A stretch of DNA of 64,000 bases from Cymbomonas tetramitiformis (GCA_001247695.2 LGRX02025926.1:62001-126000); one strand, 5' to 3'; positions 11,965 to 26,200 are shown, counted from the stretch's first letter. Numbers and translations are program-made. The notes: generated from the letters alone by a model not told the origin.

Positions 11965-12174
11965 TATACATCTCACTCAAGGGCAATTCCATTGTAAGGA
12001 AATCCCCAAAGACAATTAATTTCGCATGTCGGAGTAGGTGCCAAATCTATCCTAAAGTGCATGAAGTTGCGGTGTCTATGTCACTAATCGACATGTCGCT
12101 AATCGACATTTATCATCGTATCAAAACACCAGGGTGAGATGGCAGGGGGTGTTACGCTTGCCTGGGCTCCACAG

Positions 12175-14276
12175 GAGACGGTGCACGAGTGCCAACGTTT
12201 GAATGAAGTCACTGCGGAGCTGGATCCGCTAGTCGAGGTGAGCTCCGCAGGCGCATCCACCTCCTGTTCAGTTTGCCAGAAGCCTGCACTCGTCCTTGTA
12301 CTTCTCCCTGCTCTCCCACCAACAGCCCCCCTCCTCCCTCCTGCTTTGCTCCAACCTGCGTGGCTCTCTCATCAGAATGCTCTTCTCGGGAGAGAGTCGA
12401 GCACTTTCCCTTGTCACCGCTGCAAGGGCGGCCTGCTCTGCAACCCTTGCTGTCGGTCATGCCATGCCCCAGGATCAATCAGGTGCTGCTGCTTGGAAAT
12501 AAATCCCCTGCCTCACTAGCCCCGAGGGTTGCCCACTTACAACGGGTTGCTGCCCTGCCCCGCGCTTTTACGCCGCCCCCTGCATCCTGCGCCTACTATT
12601 GGAATCTGCATGCCCTGCCCCGCGCTTTTACGCTGCCCCCTGCATCCTGCGCCTACTATTGGAATCTGCATGCCCTGCAGTGCATTTTGGTGTGAAGACT
12701 GACTGTCTAGGGTTGATACAGCACAGAGGGGTTCAAACCTTGAAGAAACCGTGAGAAACCCTAACTTCAGGACCGATCTACGGTATCTACAAGGGCGAAA
12801 TGGTTATGATCAGATCAGGGCCGTAGGATCACATTTGTGAGGAGCGACGGCGATCATCTGATTGGAAGGATAGACAAACTTCATGACAAACTTCGCGGAC
12901 CTTAAAAGATGCATAGAACTTGATCACAGAAATGTTGCATATACCTGGTGTGATGTGATTGGTCCCCCCATGACTTTTCAATGGGCGAAGTGGCTCTTAA
13001 GTTTGTGTAATGCAAAGTGTTATTACCTGTGGTGACACCATCCGCTGAATTACAAAACCTACGCCGTGCCTTCTGCTGTGCCTCTCTACCTCCTTGCCCG
13101 AGGTGTCCAGGTGTTGTGAGCCCATCACCAGAGTGAGGTCTTTGGCATTACTTTCTCATTCCACGCGGCAGTATATGCTTACTGCACCACACCGTTGGAT
13201 TCGAAGTTGATCGATCCGATGGCAAGGCGATATCTGCAGTTTTTGGGTGCGTGGGATCAGAGCAGCACTCGACCGGTCCCGTCGTAGCTCGGGGTATCAA
13301 GGGGGTGTGCATGGAGGCTTGGTGAACTACAGGCAAAGCTGCTGTACGGCGAGTCTCCACAGGTGGGGCTTGACACCATCGTGGCATCGGTTCAGGGGCG
13401 CCGACATATGCTCGCGCAACTTCACAAGGAGGCCTCGCAGCTTGGTGACCCTCAGACCCCTCCGCCTCCACCCCCTTTACAAGTGCATGGCACGCACAAC
13501 CTTTCGTGCATCTTGTGCGCAGGCCGGTGGCAGGGGGCCTCTGGGGGATCTGCACTCGGGTTTTCATAGAAGAGGGGCCGAATCTCGCCCAAACAGACAG
13601 TGGCCGGTTCTTTTCAGGTGGTGTTCGCGTAGAACGGGGGGGCGGGGGGGGATGTGGAGCCAGTGCCCCCGTGACATGCTCGGGCACGCGTAGGAGCCAG
13701 TGCCCTCGTAATATGCCCGGGCACACGTAGAGCCAGTGCCCTCGTAACATGTTCGGGCACACGTAGAGCCAGTGCCCTCGTGATATGCCCGGGCACACGT
13801 AGAGCCAGTGCCCTCGTAACATGTTCGGGCACACGTAGAGCCAGTGCCCTCGTGACATGCTCGGGCACACGTAGAGCCAGTGCCCTCGTGACATGCTCGG
13901 GCACATGTATTGCCGCTGCCCGGCCTCGAGGTCATTCGTGGGTCACTTCTCGGGGACGGGCGATCACCAGAGGCGTGGATTGTGCCTGCAGTCGGCCATG
14001 GGCAGCAACCTGGTGACGCGCTTGTGGCTCCGGCGGCTGCCGTGACGATCCACGAGGCCATCATGTCTGCAGGTGCCGCTCAGCCCGAGCCTATCGCAGG
14101 CGTGTGCGAATCCCCTGCAACTCCCTCACGACCTCGGCATGGTGCATTGTGTGCCGGCTGTGATGCGCGCGCTCCGTTGCTGCACCGCTCCCGCGGCCTG
14201 CGGCGGCGCAAGCCACGCCCGAAGCCGAGGTTCCCTCCTCCACCTGCATGACCACATCGAAGAGCCGCAAGCATGA
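12175..14276 (+). CDS. Possible exons of an unrecognised multi-exon gene
   Basis: Several short open stretches are bounded by good splice signals. 12175-12237 (after CTCCACAG, before GAG/GTGAGC) encodes ETVHECQRLNEVTAELDPL. A stretch around 13361-13442 (after CTCCACAG, before CTTG/GTGACC) encodes GLDTIVASVQGRRHMLAQLH. A stretch near 14001-14070 reads VAPAAAVTIHEAIMSA before CAG/GTGCCG. 14073-14276 encodes a Cys-containing tail ending DHIEEPQA. The first two look like coiled coil. The joins were not proven, and the minisatellite at 13658-13907 lies between them. It may be a real gene, a fragment, or chance. Confidence 0.25.
12548..12667 (+). repeat. 60-bp tandem duplication, 2 copies
   Basis: Two nearly identical consecutive copies begin TGCCCTGCCCCGCGCTTTTA and contain CCTACTATTGGAATCTG. 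The period is a multiple of 3, so one frame repeats a 20-residue block in a spurious ORF. Confidence 0.8.
13658..13907 (+). repeat. 36-bp minisatellite, about 7 copies
   Basis: The unit contains AGCCAGTGCCCTCGT followed by RATATGY and CGGGCACACGTAG. Because 36 is a multiple of 3, most frames stay open, and the minus strand shows ORFs with 12-residue repeats such as SRGHWLYVCP. The openness follows from the period and does not by itself show coding. Confidence 0.85.
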
Positions 14277-14639
14277 AACATCGCGAAGCGTGAAATGCGA
14301 TGAAGTGCGAAACACATTTTAAAGGCTGGGAAGAGAGCTCGTGATTGCGGATGCACAGATTCAAATGATGGTTCTGAGGATCCGACGGACTTCGAGGCTG
14401 CACCTGATACAACTTCCCAATTGCCCGCCACTTGGTCGATGTGGGAGTCCAAATGGCCGGGTCTACATACAGGTAGGACTCCCAGGTGCCATCTCTGCGA
14501 GGTCTTGGGTTGACCACAGCGCGGTGTTGCTGCAGAAGATTTGTTGGCGTGGGCCCCAGCTCTAGTGGGTGTTCCTTGCGCCCAGTTGATGCGCAATGCT
14601 GTGTGCGCCTGTGACGGAAGCGGCTTACGCACACTTGTT

Positions 14640-15445
14640 GACTTTCACACTATCTTATTCGCCGACGCCGGGACTGCGTAGAGGATAGGTTGCTACCAGG
14701 GAAGCGGCAGTATGTCGGCGTCTCTTACGGCGCGCCCGGGTGTATACTCAATGCGTTCAGTGGCGCTCAAAGAACTGAGCGATGATGCAGGTTCTGATCG
14801 TGGGCCAAGTGATGGTGTACCGCCGAGTCATCCGTGGCAATGCGATGAGTGAGGAACCCGCGGCGGAGTGCGCACCGCCTTTCGACGCTCTGCGAGTTCC
14901 AATCCTCAGCTTCACGGGCAGGAGTCAGCAGTTGCTGTAGCGACCAAGATCAGGACAGCAGCTGAGATCTCTACTGCCTTATGAGAGCAAAATAAAAACT
15001 GTTGCTCAATTTGATTTGAGCAAATGGAGGGTGCAAGGGGGAAATGAAATCCTATACGTCTTGCTTTAGGGCAAACACATCTCCTCAGTATTCTGGTGCA
15101 CTCAGGAATAAGCAGTGACATGAGACCAAAGGGATCGTGCTGGGAGATTGCGCAAAAAATGGTTTCTAGTGCAGACCATGGAAGCTCAGCTCGAGCATTT
15201 CCAGCTTCAACAGTTGGGATTGTAAGTCATCCCGGGCCATCAAGCTCCACACATCAGTTCTTGCAGCACTTCCTGATCCACAAGGTTGACAGCACAATGT
15301 ATATGTCAAATGGCGGGGCAGCCTGATCCTTGTACTATCCCATGAATGCAGCACCTAAATGATGGGATTGGTGAGGATGCTCATTGTATTCAAAATCAAT
15401 GCAGTTTATAGAAGTGAAAGCTATTGATAGACAGAGTGGTAAACG

Positions 15446-15507
<62 letters not shown>

Positions 15508-16390
15508 CAGGTAGATAAATAGATTGATAGACAGATAAACTGGTAGATAGTGATATTCAGATTTCTTCCGGCTAGGCTCATGTCTCGATGGATGGATTGA
15601 TTCATGTGGCCATTGTATAGAGTGGGCTTGAGGATGTGACCATGTTATGGAATTTTAGTATAACTTATGTAAATTATGTGGAGAGTTCCTGCATCTGCCT
15701 GCACGTTTGCACCTCTACGTACAGTCGTATACGTGCTTCGCAGTATGAGTGATTAGGCAATGAGCTCTTGTCGGGAGGTGCTTGATGGCATGATTTCTTC
15801 TTCGGGCGCTTCGGGCGCTCCTTCCATCTCTCAGGGTATGGTATCGAGTCACGGTCCCGTCTTTTGCTTGCATGTGGTTCTCATCCATTGGTGAGTTCCT
15901 GGGCTGAAGTCACTTGGCACGCCTCACCCCCGCAGTCATAAAGCATATCGATCAATATTGAACACCACCTTGCGAATCGATCAATATTTCGACATCTAGA
16001 AATTTCCTATCCATGCGTCCCCGTGTCCTTACAATATTTGATTTATGCTCTCCATAAACTAACAATGTTTCGATTTATAAGTGACACTATCTATGTGAGT
16101 CCAAATGGCAAGTTTGGTTGGGTAAATGTAACAAAATCATCCGTGGATGAAGGGAGGTGTGACATAAAAAGTCCTGAAACATCTAATGAGTATGTACTAA
16201 TGTTTTTTTAAGCCGAGTGCTAGGGATCAGCCCTGCGGAGAGTGCAAGAAGTCCCTTCGAAGAGGTAGACATGGGCATGTAGTCTGCTAACTAGGTGTAG
16301 CATATAAAGAGGTATCAGAAACTTTATTGTATAAGGTACACGTCTCACAATTGAAAGCAAACATACAGCAAACTCCTCCAAATGCCAAAA
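14640..16390. other. No gene recognised; contains a GATA-type microsatellite
   Basis: The only clear structure is a (TAGA)n tract at about 15448-15512, with degenerate flanks to 15550. Its (GATA)n reverse reading produces the repetitive SIYLSIYL ORF. No ORF over about 80 codons has recognisable content. Confidence 0.5.
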
Positions 16391-16429
16391 CAGCTACCTA
16401 AATCAACATCATGCAAATTCCCAGCGTTC

Positions 16430-18740
16430 ACCCATGCTGACAATCATGACTAGCCCTGCAAGTAATTCCGTAGCCCTGAAAGCCATGCAAGGCAACCACT
16501 ATTCGCTGCAACCAGTATGTGATCGAAAAGCTCCGGGTGCTCCATGTTGCATCATCCTCCTCCTGAAACAAACGATCTTCGTTGCCTGCGTTGTACACAA
16601 CTGTCGAAGAGCTTCCGCGCCGATTTCCCCAAACCTCCGAAAGACTCCATCGCAAAAGGCACAAGCGCGTGAGGCCAGATTGGCAAGTACAATGCCCTCT
16701 TAGCTCGCGCATGTACCGCCGCAGCCCGCAGCGGCTTCCGAGCAGCCCGGTCCACATTCGAGGCACGACAAGGGAGTGCAAGGCTCGCGTCGATCACAAT
16801 ATGTCTGCCTCGTCCATCGTGGTTGATCACTGTGATGTCAGGCTTCCGATCAGGCGAATATCCACCATGATTGCGATCCTCCACGATGACAAAGGCTGGA
16901 TCAAATACTTGCTTCAGCATAGATGCCAACACATCACGAACGGCATGATGTGCTGTGATAGCCCATCCACGCCAGTTTCAGACAAGGTAGTAGTACCCAA
17001 AGGGGTCAATGGACATACCATACACACATGTATGCACACCAGCTAGAATAGACATCGGGGAACCCAATTGCAAAGCCAAGGCGACAACCGCCTGGGTGGG
17101 TGGAAGCCAAAAAGCAGGCGACGCGGGGATGGCTGTCAAGTGAGCAGAGGCGCCACGCTGGGAAAGGGGACGCAACCGAGCTCGAGAGGCAGGCGCAGCT
17201 TGGTCAAATAAATCAAGTCGATCGGCGGGATCCATTCAAGACCGCAGAAAGTCCTTCTGCAACGTAATTTTGGGCTGCGCAAAGAAACCCCACCCAAGCT
17301 CTGAATCCAACGCGGGCCAACCCACTGACGGGAAGGGAACATCTCTCCAGGCCTCAAGCACTCGGTTGTGGGAAGTGCCAAGCTTCTTTAGTGAGGAATT
17401 GAGGCTTTGTTCCAACCTCCCCGCCGCCAAATCTTCCCCGTGTCTGCAAAGACTAGGGATGCAGCACTCCTCCAAGGCTGGCACCCCAAGCCGCATACGA
17501 GCCCACACCTGCTGAGCCCAAGAACCTACCCACCCTGCCAATGACAGCCGTTGGGTGGATGAGAGACCGAAGTCCCCCCAGGCCGTTGGAACTTGACTGA
17601 ATACCACCGACTCCTCGTTCAGCGGCAACGGGCCCCACAGAATCTGCGCCGCGACAAGCTTCGCTGCATCGCCTCGTCGAAGTGTAAAGCACCAGATTGA
17701 AGAGAATCAGGACGCACACCACGTATCAAATACAAAAACCTCCGATGGGCACAGAAACGCAACACCAACAGTTGAGCTTAGTGATCGTTCAGCTCCTCTA
17801 ACATCGGAAGGAACGACGTTGCTGAGACTGCCATCTTACCGCACTCCTCGGACACGAAAGCGTCACCTCCAAGGGGATCTCCCAGCACCTTAGTCCCCTA
17901 GTCCGAGGCCAAAGCAGCTCCTGAGATAGGGACGCCGTTGTCACCAACAACATCTGAAAACTCGGGGCACTCTCCGGAGCGGGAGAAACCTTACTTTTCA
18001 TCACGTTGAGATCCAGCCCGATGTCAAACATGCCCTGCCGAAGTGTGTCATAAGCAGCCCGTACCAGCTCAGGAGGACCAATCAACCGAACGTCGTCCAG
18101 GAATGCAATCACAGCCACATCAGGATGCGCTTATAAGATTGCCTCAAACACAGGCTGCAAAGGTGCTGCAAAAAAAAGAACGGTCCCAACGGGTATCATT
18201 GCGGTGTCCCCTCCGCGGATGACAAGGGCCAGTAATATTTGCCATCCGCATCCCTCCACCGACCCAAGGTTGGCTGCCTGCCGATACCAACATTCTGTCA
18301 CTTCACACCGTTCAGGAAAGTGAGCAGCCACTGCCTGAAAAATTGAACGCCGAGAAACCGAGTTGAAGGCATTCCGGGCGTCAACTTCCACGAGCGCCCA
18401 ATCGGGATGTGCTTCCAGTAATACTTTGACTGCAATTATGGACACAGATCTCAGCACCTCCTGGGACTCCCACTCCAACGTGCATCGCTGAAGAGCGCGC
18501 CCCAGGACACGGCGGCGGGCAAAAGTATGCTGCTCACGACGACCGCATATGCTGGCAAACAGCTTTCCCAACCAAGCGCCGAAGGGCTTCCCCACAAGAA
18601 CTTTGTCGAACACCACCACTTAGCTTCAGAAGTAGTGCAAGCAAGCGAGCCCCGCCAGCCAAGGACGAATCGAATCTGGCACCCGATTAGCCACAATCTC
18701 TTGACACGCATGCTTAATAGCTCGTTTGCCGCCTGCATTA
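16430..18740 (-). mobile_element. Decayed non-LTR (LINE-type) retrotransposon: reverse transcriptase and C-terminal endonuclease-like region
   Basis: Read on the minus strand from 18740 downward. The frame 18619-18131 contains VEVDARNAFNSVSRR (RT motif A, Asp near 18382) and the block RGGDTAMIPVGTVLFFAAPL. A TAA at 18131-18133 interrupts it. The same frame then gives VIAFLDDVRLIGPPEL, the F-x-DD catalytic box near 18092-18100. Further down, in shifted frames, come a thumb-like region (17236-17628), SQRGASAHLTAIPASPAFWL (about 17110-17160) and, at 16552-16932, HAVRDVLAS-type and RKPDITVINHDGRG-IVIDASL segments. This order, RT then LTAIP-SPAL then HNxVRD then PDI, is known from algal and oomycete RT proteins. 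Stops and frameshifts make it inactive. The 5' part is missing. Confidence 0.78.
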
Positions 18741-20110
18741 TCAGTATATTACGTAAATATATACTACATTAGTGTAGTATATAGTTAATGTACTCTATAT
18801 GTAACATATTGTCGATGTGTAGAATATGCAATCCGTCGTTGATGTGTTCAATATGCAACTCATCGCTATTGATGCTGGGTTCAAAATGGACCTCATCGTT
18901 GATGGACGCGCGATGGGTTTAAAACGGAACCCGTCGTTGATGTCGCCAACATGGTGATGCGTTAAATATATGACAGAATGCATTGTTCGCCTGTAGCAAG
19001 TATAAAACGCAAAATTGGTGGATAAAATATGAATCGCATTGTTTTTGCATTAAATATGGAGCACGTTACTGATGTGATACATACATAATTATGTACAACT
19101 TTTTCGTCGATCACACGATGCATGCCAAATAAATCACGGGGGCAGCGAGCGTGCTGGATACCGCTATCGTACGTGTGCAAGTGCACCTTTGGTGCGCGAC
19201 TGAAACTGCATGCCCGAATAACGTTGACGATCGTCATGTTGTTTATATGACACATCATACCGTTGATGTCCATTATCGTTTATACATTGCTTATGAATGA
19301 TTTTGTTTGAAACATTCTAGAATACGAAAGGTCACGTTATACGAAATATGTTCATCGTACCATCGAATATAAGCGGTATATCGGTTTTTCTTTCAAGGCA
19401 GCGTAAGATAATATATAGGCAAAGCGTCGCAGCCATGCGGCACATGGCATCTTTACAATGCGCCACACTGTGTGACTCGCGTGTTGTCGACACTCATATG
19501 CTGTCGTGCTAACAAAGTACACGTATATTTTATTCATGTGCATACAGCGTGAGAGCGTACCATACCTGTCAAAGGTAAAATCGATCCATGTGGCGCTCAT
19601 CTCACCTGCGCATGGGAAACACAATAAATGGGAGAGGCGATGCTCGCTCTTGAAAAAGGGCACCGCATATCTGTAGTCGGAGTGCGTACGTATATGAGTA
19701 CCTGCCACGAAGTTTTATGTGAAAGAATATTTTATATGAAGTGCTGACTCATCTGACGTGCAAAATCCGGATATAGCGGTTTAGCAATGGTTATCGCGCC
19801 AGTACCACCAGCTCTATTGCATACATGATGGATGTATACAATCGCATCGTTTACTTTAAAATCAGTTCGAATAAATACTTCTGACGCCGATCGATTGTGG
19901 CATTAATATAAATATTGCATGCATCCGATTTCATGGCGACAGACGGAACTACGTACATGTTTGCAATCACATGCATAGAAACATGCGTGATTGAGCTCTG
20001 CGACTTTATTGCATCGGAGATGTGGAGCAAACCAGTTCACAAGTTAGCCCCTGCGTCGCATTCTTAAGCGGGGAACGACATATGCAAATCGCTCCAACCA
20101 AGCACACGTA
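18741..20110. other. AT-rich intergenic DNA with a degenerate short tandem repeat
   Basis: At about 18805-19080 a unit of roughly 30 bp built on ATCGTTGATGT and AATATGNAAC recurs several times in degenerate form. The rest, up to the start of the next gene, shows no ORF I would defend. It presumably holds that gene's promoter, but no element stands out. Confidence 0.4.
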
Positions 20111-20215
20111 ATGCGACCAGAGTGTGAACATATCGAAGGCGACAAATTACGTCAAACGATGGCATTACCCGTTGCAGCTGAAACACTTTTATCTCACACC
20201 ACTAGCCATATCAGG

Positions 20216-23200
20216 ATGCTCAAAATGCGCTTGCCACTGCTACTATACGTCTGTGTCATGGCCAGCAGACCAGCGCTTAGCTTACCAGAGGCCAAATTGC
20301 CATGTCCACAACTTGACTTGGATGCCGACACCATTAAGGCGGCTTGTACGGATATTGGCAGGGTAGAGGACGCGTGCGATATATGCGCGAGTGAAGTGAT
20401 GAAGCAAATTGCGCCACAAGTTGTAACCCGTTTCGACCTTGACATTAGTGACCTTAGGGATGTAATGTCCGGATTCGATTACAATTCTGCTGACGATGCC
20501 GATGAGGGGACACCCACCTTAAGTCGCACGTATCTCACCGATTATGCTGTGCGGTGCGTGCCAAGGCTTATTCCTGTGATGACTGGAATCATTCCTCCAA
20601 TGCAACTCTTGAGAATGGGAAGCATCTGTAATGTTACACGGCTAATGTATGACGCCGTGTCCTCTATAACTTCAAAAATGGAAGATCTCGCAACATTTTC
20701 CAGTCCTCAGTCGCACGATGCTGCCGAAGTGGCAGGTACTTGCCGGCTGCGCGATCTCTTTTGTCTGTGTAGCAACGTGCAGATGCAACTCATTGTCGCA
20801 TGCCGTGCATTTGCGAGTAGTCGCTGTGACAGCTGAATTTGCATGCCGGCGAGATAGATTCCTCCATGCCCGAATGATTTTTGCCTTGTGCGTATTTTAG
20901 TGACGGAGTCTGCTCGTTTCACTTCTGTGTACCGTGCGGATCAGTCGATACATATGCATCGTCTCCAGCTTATCGTCTATACGGCGATTATCCACATCAC
21001 CATTGACCTGGCGGCTTCATAATGATATAGGGCGCGGTATTAGCCTTGACCGTCCGCGCTCGTAAAGTGATGCAGTGCCCTGGAGTGAAGACGTTGCTAC
21101 AATTGACACACGCAACAATGATACCATTATAGATTTTGTGATGTGATTTACCTATCAATCTATGTACATAATCATTGAAGATATTTTACACCATGCATGA
21201 CATACTTGGGTGCTTGGATATTTTGGTGTAGAATTCACCAAACGTTGTGTGAGTACAGCCCGGTGCCCTATTTGTATTGCGCTATTATTTCGAATCGCCG
21301 CTTTGCCTTATAAACACAGCAAATGAGGTTTGTTCGGGAGGAGGGTGCGCACTGTGTGTGTTCGGCGTGGCACGGTGCTTGTAGGCGGGTTTGCTCTTCT
21401 ACAGCGAATGATTCAGCATGCGGAAGGAGTAGCCCACAATGAGTCCCGACTTGATACCAGCGTCCACGAAGCTTGGCCCAAAAGCATTGGCGCCATCCAT
21501 GGAGACAGCTCTGACACTCATCAGCCTCTGCTAAGGGCACCCGCTGATGGTGAAGTGAAAATGACGTCAGTCTCACTGCCAGAAGGTGATGTGCTTATAT
21601 CTGCACAAACAGCGGCTCCTGGCGCATCACCGGACATCAACAGCGCTGGAGACGGCCGCACGTGCTCAATGGAAATTGCAAGCATGTGGGACAACAATAT
21701 TCGCCAAGTGCGGGGCGTCGGCCATTATGGCGCTCGACAACAGTTTAAGCCAGCAACGTCACAAATATGTGAGATAAAGGCATTGGCAGCTTCCACCAAT
21801 GAGGGTGACGCACTGTGCGAGTCTTGTTTGCACAGTGTGCTGCAAGATATGCTTTCTGAACAAGCCGACTCAGAACCAGGTGCGTCTTTCAATGACTGCC
21901 ACCTCATCGCATGGGCCTTATTCTTATTATACCCTTCAGGACTTATAATGCTTCAGGCTCACAGAGAAAATTTTAATGGCGCGCGACTCCATGCCCGGCT
22001 TTTGCCACCATGCGGAAGACACAGGGGATTCAATCACCGACAACGGGGACATTGCAGCACACACACATCGCACATTGCAGACTCGCGCTAGGACGCTTCG
22101 AAACTCGTAGTGGGGCTCATCTGACTCCACTTCAGGGAGCTGTAGCTGGCTCTCCACACTCGGCAGTGTGCTTTACGACAAGGCGCTCCGAATAATACAC
22201 AGCAGCTGCTGCTGCAGCAGGAAACTTTTATGAAGGAGAATTTATAGTCTGCCGGGTGTTTCGAATGTATCGGGCTGCTCTCACGTAGAAGAAAACTTTT
22301 AAAATGCTACTGTACCTCAAATAGGGCTTTGCAATCATACAGCAGTACGTAGGAACGTGTTTGAACATGGTAGCGCTCTAGTGCTAGCACTCCGCAGTAA
22401 TACTAGTACAGTATACTTGGGCGCGTACTGATAATGGTAGGGCATGCTTACACATATGTATGTGGACTCTCTACCATGTACCTTGATGAGAGTGTTCCAT
22501 AACATAAAGTAGCACTAAGGTGTTTCAGGGCACTTCCACTTCCACTTCATCATGGCAGGACGCTTAAAAGCAGAGTGTTACTGTTCCGTGATAAAACCGT
22601 GCATGCTCACAGCAGCATCAAGGCCCTTCATTATGCAACATCATCAGGACGACACTTTTACACGCGCATAATATGTGTTGATGTGCGCTGCTCGCTCACT
22701 TATGCACTGCTTTGGAGGCTTCATCCTGCATCGCGCAGGAGTCTGGGCAGAAATCATGTACGACACAAAAGGCAAAAGAAGACCAAACCCAACCATCGTG
22801 CTGAACGTGTATCTAAACACAGGTGGGGGCACATCACGTTGATCAGCAGTTCTACATACTGTAGGTGCTCAGAATGATTTTGTTTAAGCAGCGCATTGCT
22901 GTGACTGTTTTGTGTGTGGCTGTAATAGAAGATATAAATACTCATCTTCCTCCCGGTGGCGTGTGTGGGATTTCACTGTGTCCCCTGCCTCGGCGAGGTG
23001 TGGGCATATGCATTTATATAAATGTGCACAGTGTTCGCTAGCAATTGGTGTGTACGATACTGCCTTTATTTCACCATGTTTGCCCCATCGTTATAGCTGC
23101 CAAACTCCTAATAGAAGAAGCAGAGACCCACACACCTCTTGGGTTGAAAATTTTCGTGTTTGTTTTGTGTACGTGTGGGACATGCCACAATAATAGCATA

Positions 23201-26200
23201 CTGACTTCGTGTTACCTAGGTTTTGGTGCGTTGCGGTCATAATCATGTGACGTGCGGCCGTGCGCCTGGCAGTGATTCGTGCCGGTGGGCCGTGCTGCGG
23301 TCGTCCATGCTGCTCTCCTTATAGGTGTGTGTGTGTGTGTGTGTGTGTGGCATCATTAGCATGGCCCCTCTCTGTGCATGAATAATGCGCATATGCTTTC
23401 CACACACTCCGGGATAATGTGGGTTGGCTTCAGCTGGTGCGCCTCATGCCACTCAGTCAGTGCGGGAACACGTATCAAATTGGCCTATTGTTGCATTCAT
23501 ATGCATGCCATAATGTCATGATTGTCCCTGTGGGGCATATAGTAAACCCGCCATGTACATGCATAATTACATAAATCAAGGTATGGCAAACACGTGGTAA
23601 AAAAGTGCTCTGTAAACGCACAATTCTTTTATTGGCTTATCAGATCCGCGGGAACAGTGTAGACGTACAGGAACTTGTCCGTACAAAAGTGGATGCGCAA
23701 CGGGGAAGTCGTGCTCGATACACTTCACAATTCACCCATACTCAACCATACTTAAGAAACAGTTTAAATCGCCCATATCTTAAAATCTAGAAATTGCGTT
23801 TACTGAGCACTTTCTGACCTTGCGTTATTTGCCATACCTTGAAATCATGATTGCACTGAAAAGTTGATGAGGTAAGGATGCTCACATATGAAGGGTCTGC
23901 GATATTATGAAAGCTGAGTACAAACTGCGCTGCTGTCTTATGTTTGATGGAGATTGCGCTGCCAGGTCTTCAGCTGCAAGAGCCGGTAGCAAAATGGAAC
24001 ATTGGCGTACAGTACGATTCAGAGCATCTTCAATATGTGTCGGTCAATGCTGGAAGCAGCATGTGGGAGCTCCGCACTACGGATGACCAGGGTGCGCGCA
24101 TCGGGCTCACACGCCCTGCCCTCGTGCAGATAGCATACTGTGCACACAATAGTGCAATCAGCCAGGTGTGCATATGATTATGCATGCTGTGTAAAATTGA
24201 CATTATCACAGGTGTCATTCGTAATTGGAAACATACGTACTGTAGATGTGTACACAGTTTATACTGGTAGTGTTTGCACGCAGAGTTTCGTGACGATGCA
24301 GCTATGCCCAATAATTACATGAAGTATTGTTTGTTTCTGGCAACTTAATACTATATATATCTATCTATATGTCGTGCGCGGCGCGGCAGGGTGTATATCA
24401 GACATATCTGCTGCTGCGGGGATGTTACCAACGAAAATGGTTCAAGCCTTCGATGGAAGAAATAAATTTATGATTTACCTGCAATAAATTAGGCGCCTAA
24501 CTGTATATGCCTTACGAAAAATGTAATATAATGAAACAAGGCAGCACTATTAGTAAGAATCAAGTGCAGGTGTGTATTGATACGGCGGTATAACCGTACC
24601 AACTCGCCAATACATATGCATACCTCATGTGTATGATATGTTGTATTATCATGTTGTATGATCGGCATATATGGATGTGATGTACTTCTTGTACGACCTG
24701 AAAGTGTGACTCCAATAAGGCGATATAAGGTATGCCCGCTTATTGTCACATTGTGGAATCGATCGGGCGCTGTCTTGCTCTGATATACATTGAGTTGACA
24801 TAATTTTATTCCCCCTGCGGTGGATGATACCGCCCTGAAGTCTCCCACCCAGGGCCCATTCTTGTGGGTGCCCCAGCCTGTTTTGCGCGTTATGTTCCCG
24901 TGCGCAATACAACAGGGTATATATCATATATATACTTATACTTATATATAAACAGGGCACATATCCTCTCGTGGCACCTGTCGGCCAAAATCAACGAAAA
25001 CATACGTTTTCCCTCATTTTAAAATATTATTTTTCATACTTAAGGATGAGAAATTGATCGGCCCGCTTTCGGCCCGGGGCTGTTTTGGGGGTTTCCTCTT
25101 GGCCTCGGGCCGCCGGCCAAACACCATAGGATATGTGCCCTATAGAAACATACACGGTGTGGCAGAGAGTATACAACAATTCATATTTATATAAACATAC
25201 ACAGATATAAATTATTATGCATTCATTTGTATTCTTCCTACGACCGCGCCGCGTACGGGACCACAATGCGTAGCAAACCAATTCTAATAATAATAGGCTC
25301 TGGACGTCAGGACAATATCAACCACTGCAAAGGGGAAATATACTATACACCGGTTGTGTATATATGTGTGTACTCCCGGCCGCGCTGTGCGCGTTTAACA
25401 TTACAACTCGTATAACAGGAGACCCTACCTAAGAAGAGTTGGGACTGGAAAACTGCCAGCAGTTGGTAGCAACCACAATTTATGTCTCATTCATCTACTT
25501 TCACATTAAAACAATGTTGGGCTTAGTAACTGCTGACACTTTCATCAAAATGCGTTTAGGCTGGGAAGACATTGGCTTAGCTTCTTACCTTTTAATGAAC
25601 TCTTAGGTCACAAGATCACAGGCCTCTGTCAAAAGCAGCAATAAAATGAAGCTATGTTACTTTGTGGGGCTCAATCCTTATTAGTTGAGTCGTTAGTCTT
25701 TTCATTTTGTTTAAGTTTTTTGTCATCTTGTAGTGACTGTCATTTTCTTGAACAAAAGAAAATCCATCTTTTCTTAACAGTTTTGGCAGATTGCACTATT
25801 TTACATTAATTGCTGGCCTGATCTGCATAGTAGACGCGTATTAATTTATGTGCCACAGCTAATCGTTGTTTTCACTGTAGTGGGCAGTACTACTTATTGA
25901 ATATGCTGCTGGAAAAACTGATACAGAACGATTTCCTGCAACATCGACCTTCGGGGACCTCGGGCGCACCATTGATGTCAGCGGATTTAAGACCCATACA
26001 ACTGATCGAGCGCTGCCATCCTTCGGCGATGTAGGGCCAAGGTAACATACCAACACAACCTACCCATGTTTGCATAAGTATTTACTTTGATGATGCATGA
26101 AACGTATGATCATTTCATGGTTATAGACCCTTGATATCTAAACCTGTTGCGAAACTTCTTTCGACGAAATAGATGGGCGGGTGCACGGTGATCTGACAAT

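Noticed and set aside
13148..13906. 252-codon minus-strand ORF with 12-residue repeats
   Set aside because: The repeats come from a 36-bp minisatellite that leaves several frames open, and the non-repeat part has no protein signature.
15396..15605. Minus-strand ORF with SIYLSIYL repeats
   Set aside because: It is a translation of the (GATA)n microsatellite.
20216..20735. SPARK-type extracellular domain in the Cys-rich first exon
   Set aside because: Cysteine pairs are suggestive, but spacing and surrounding residues do not give a convincing match from sequence alone.
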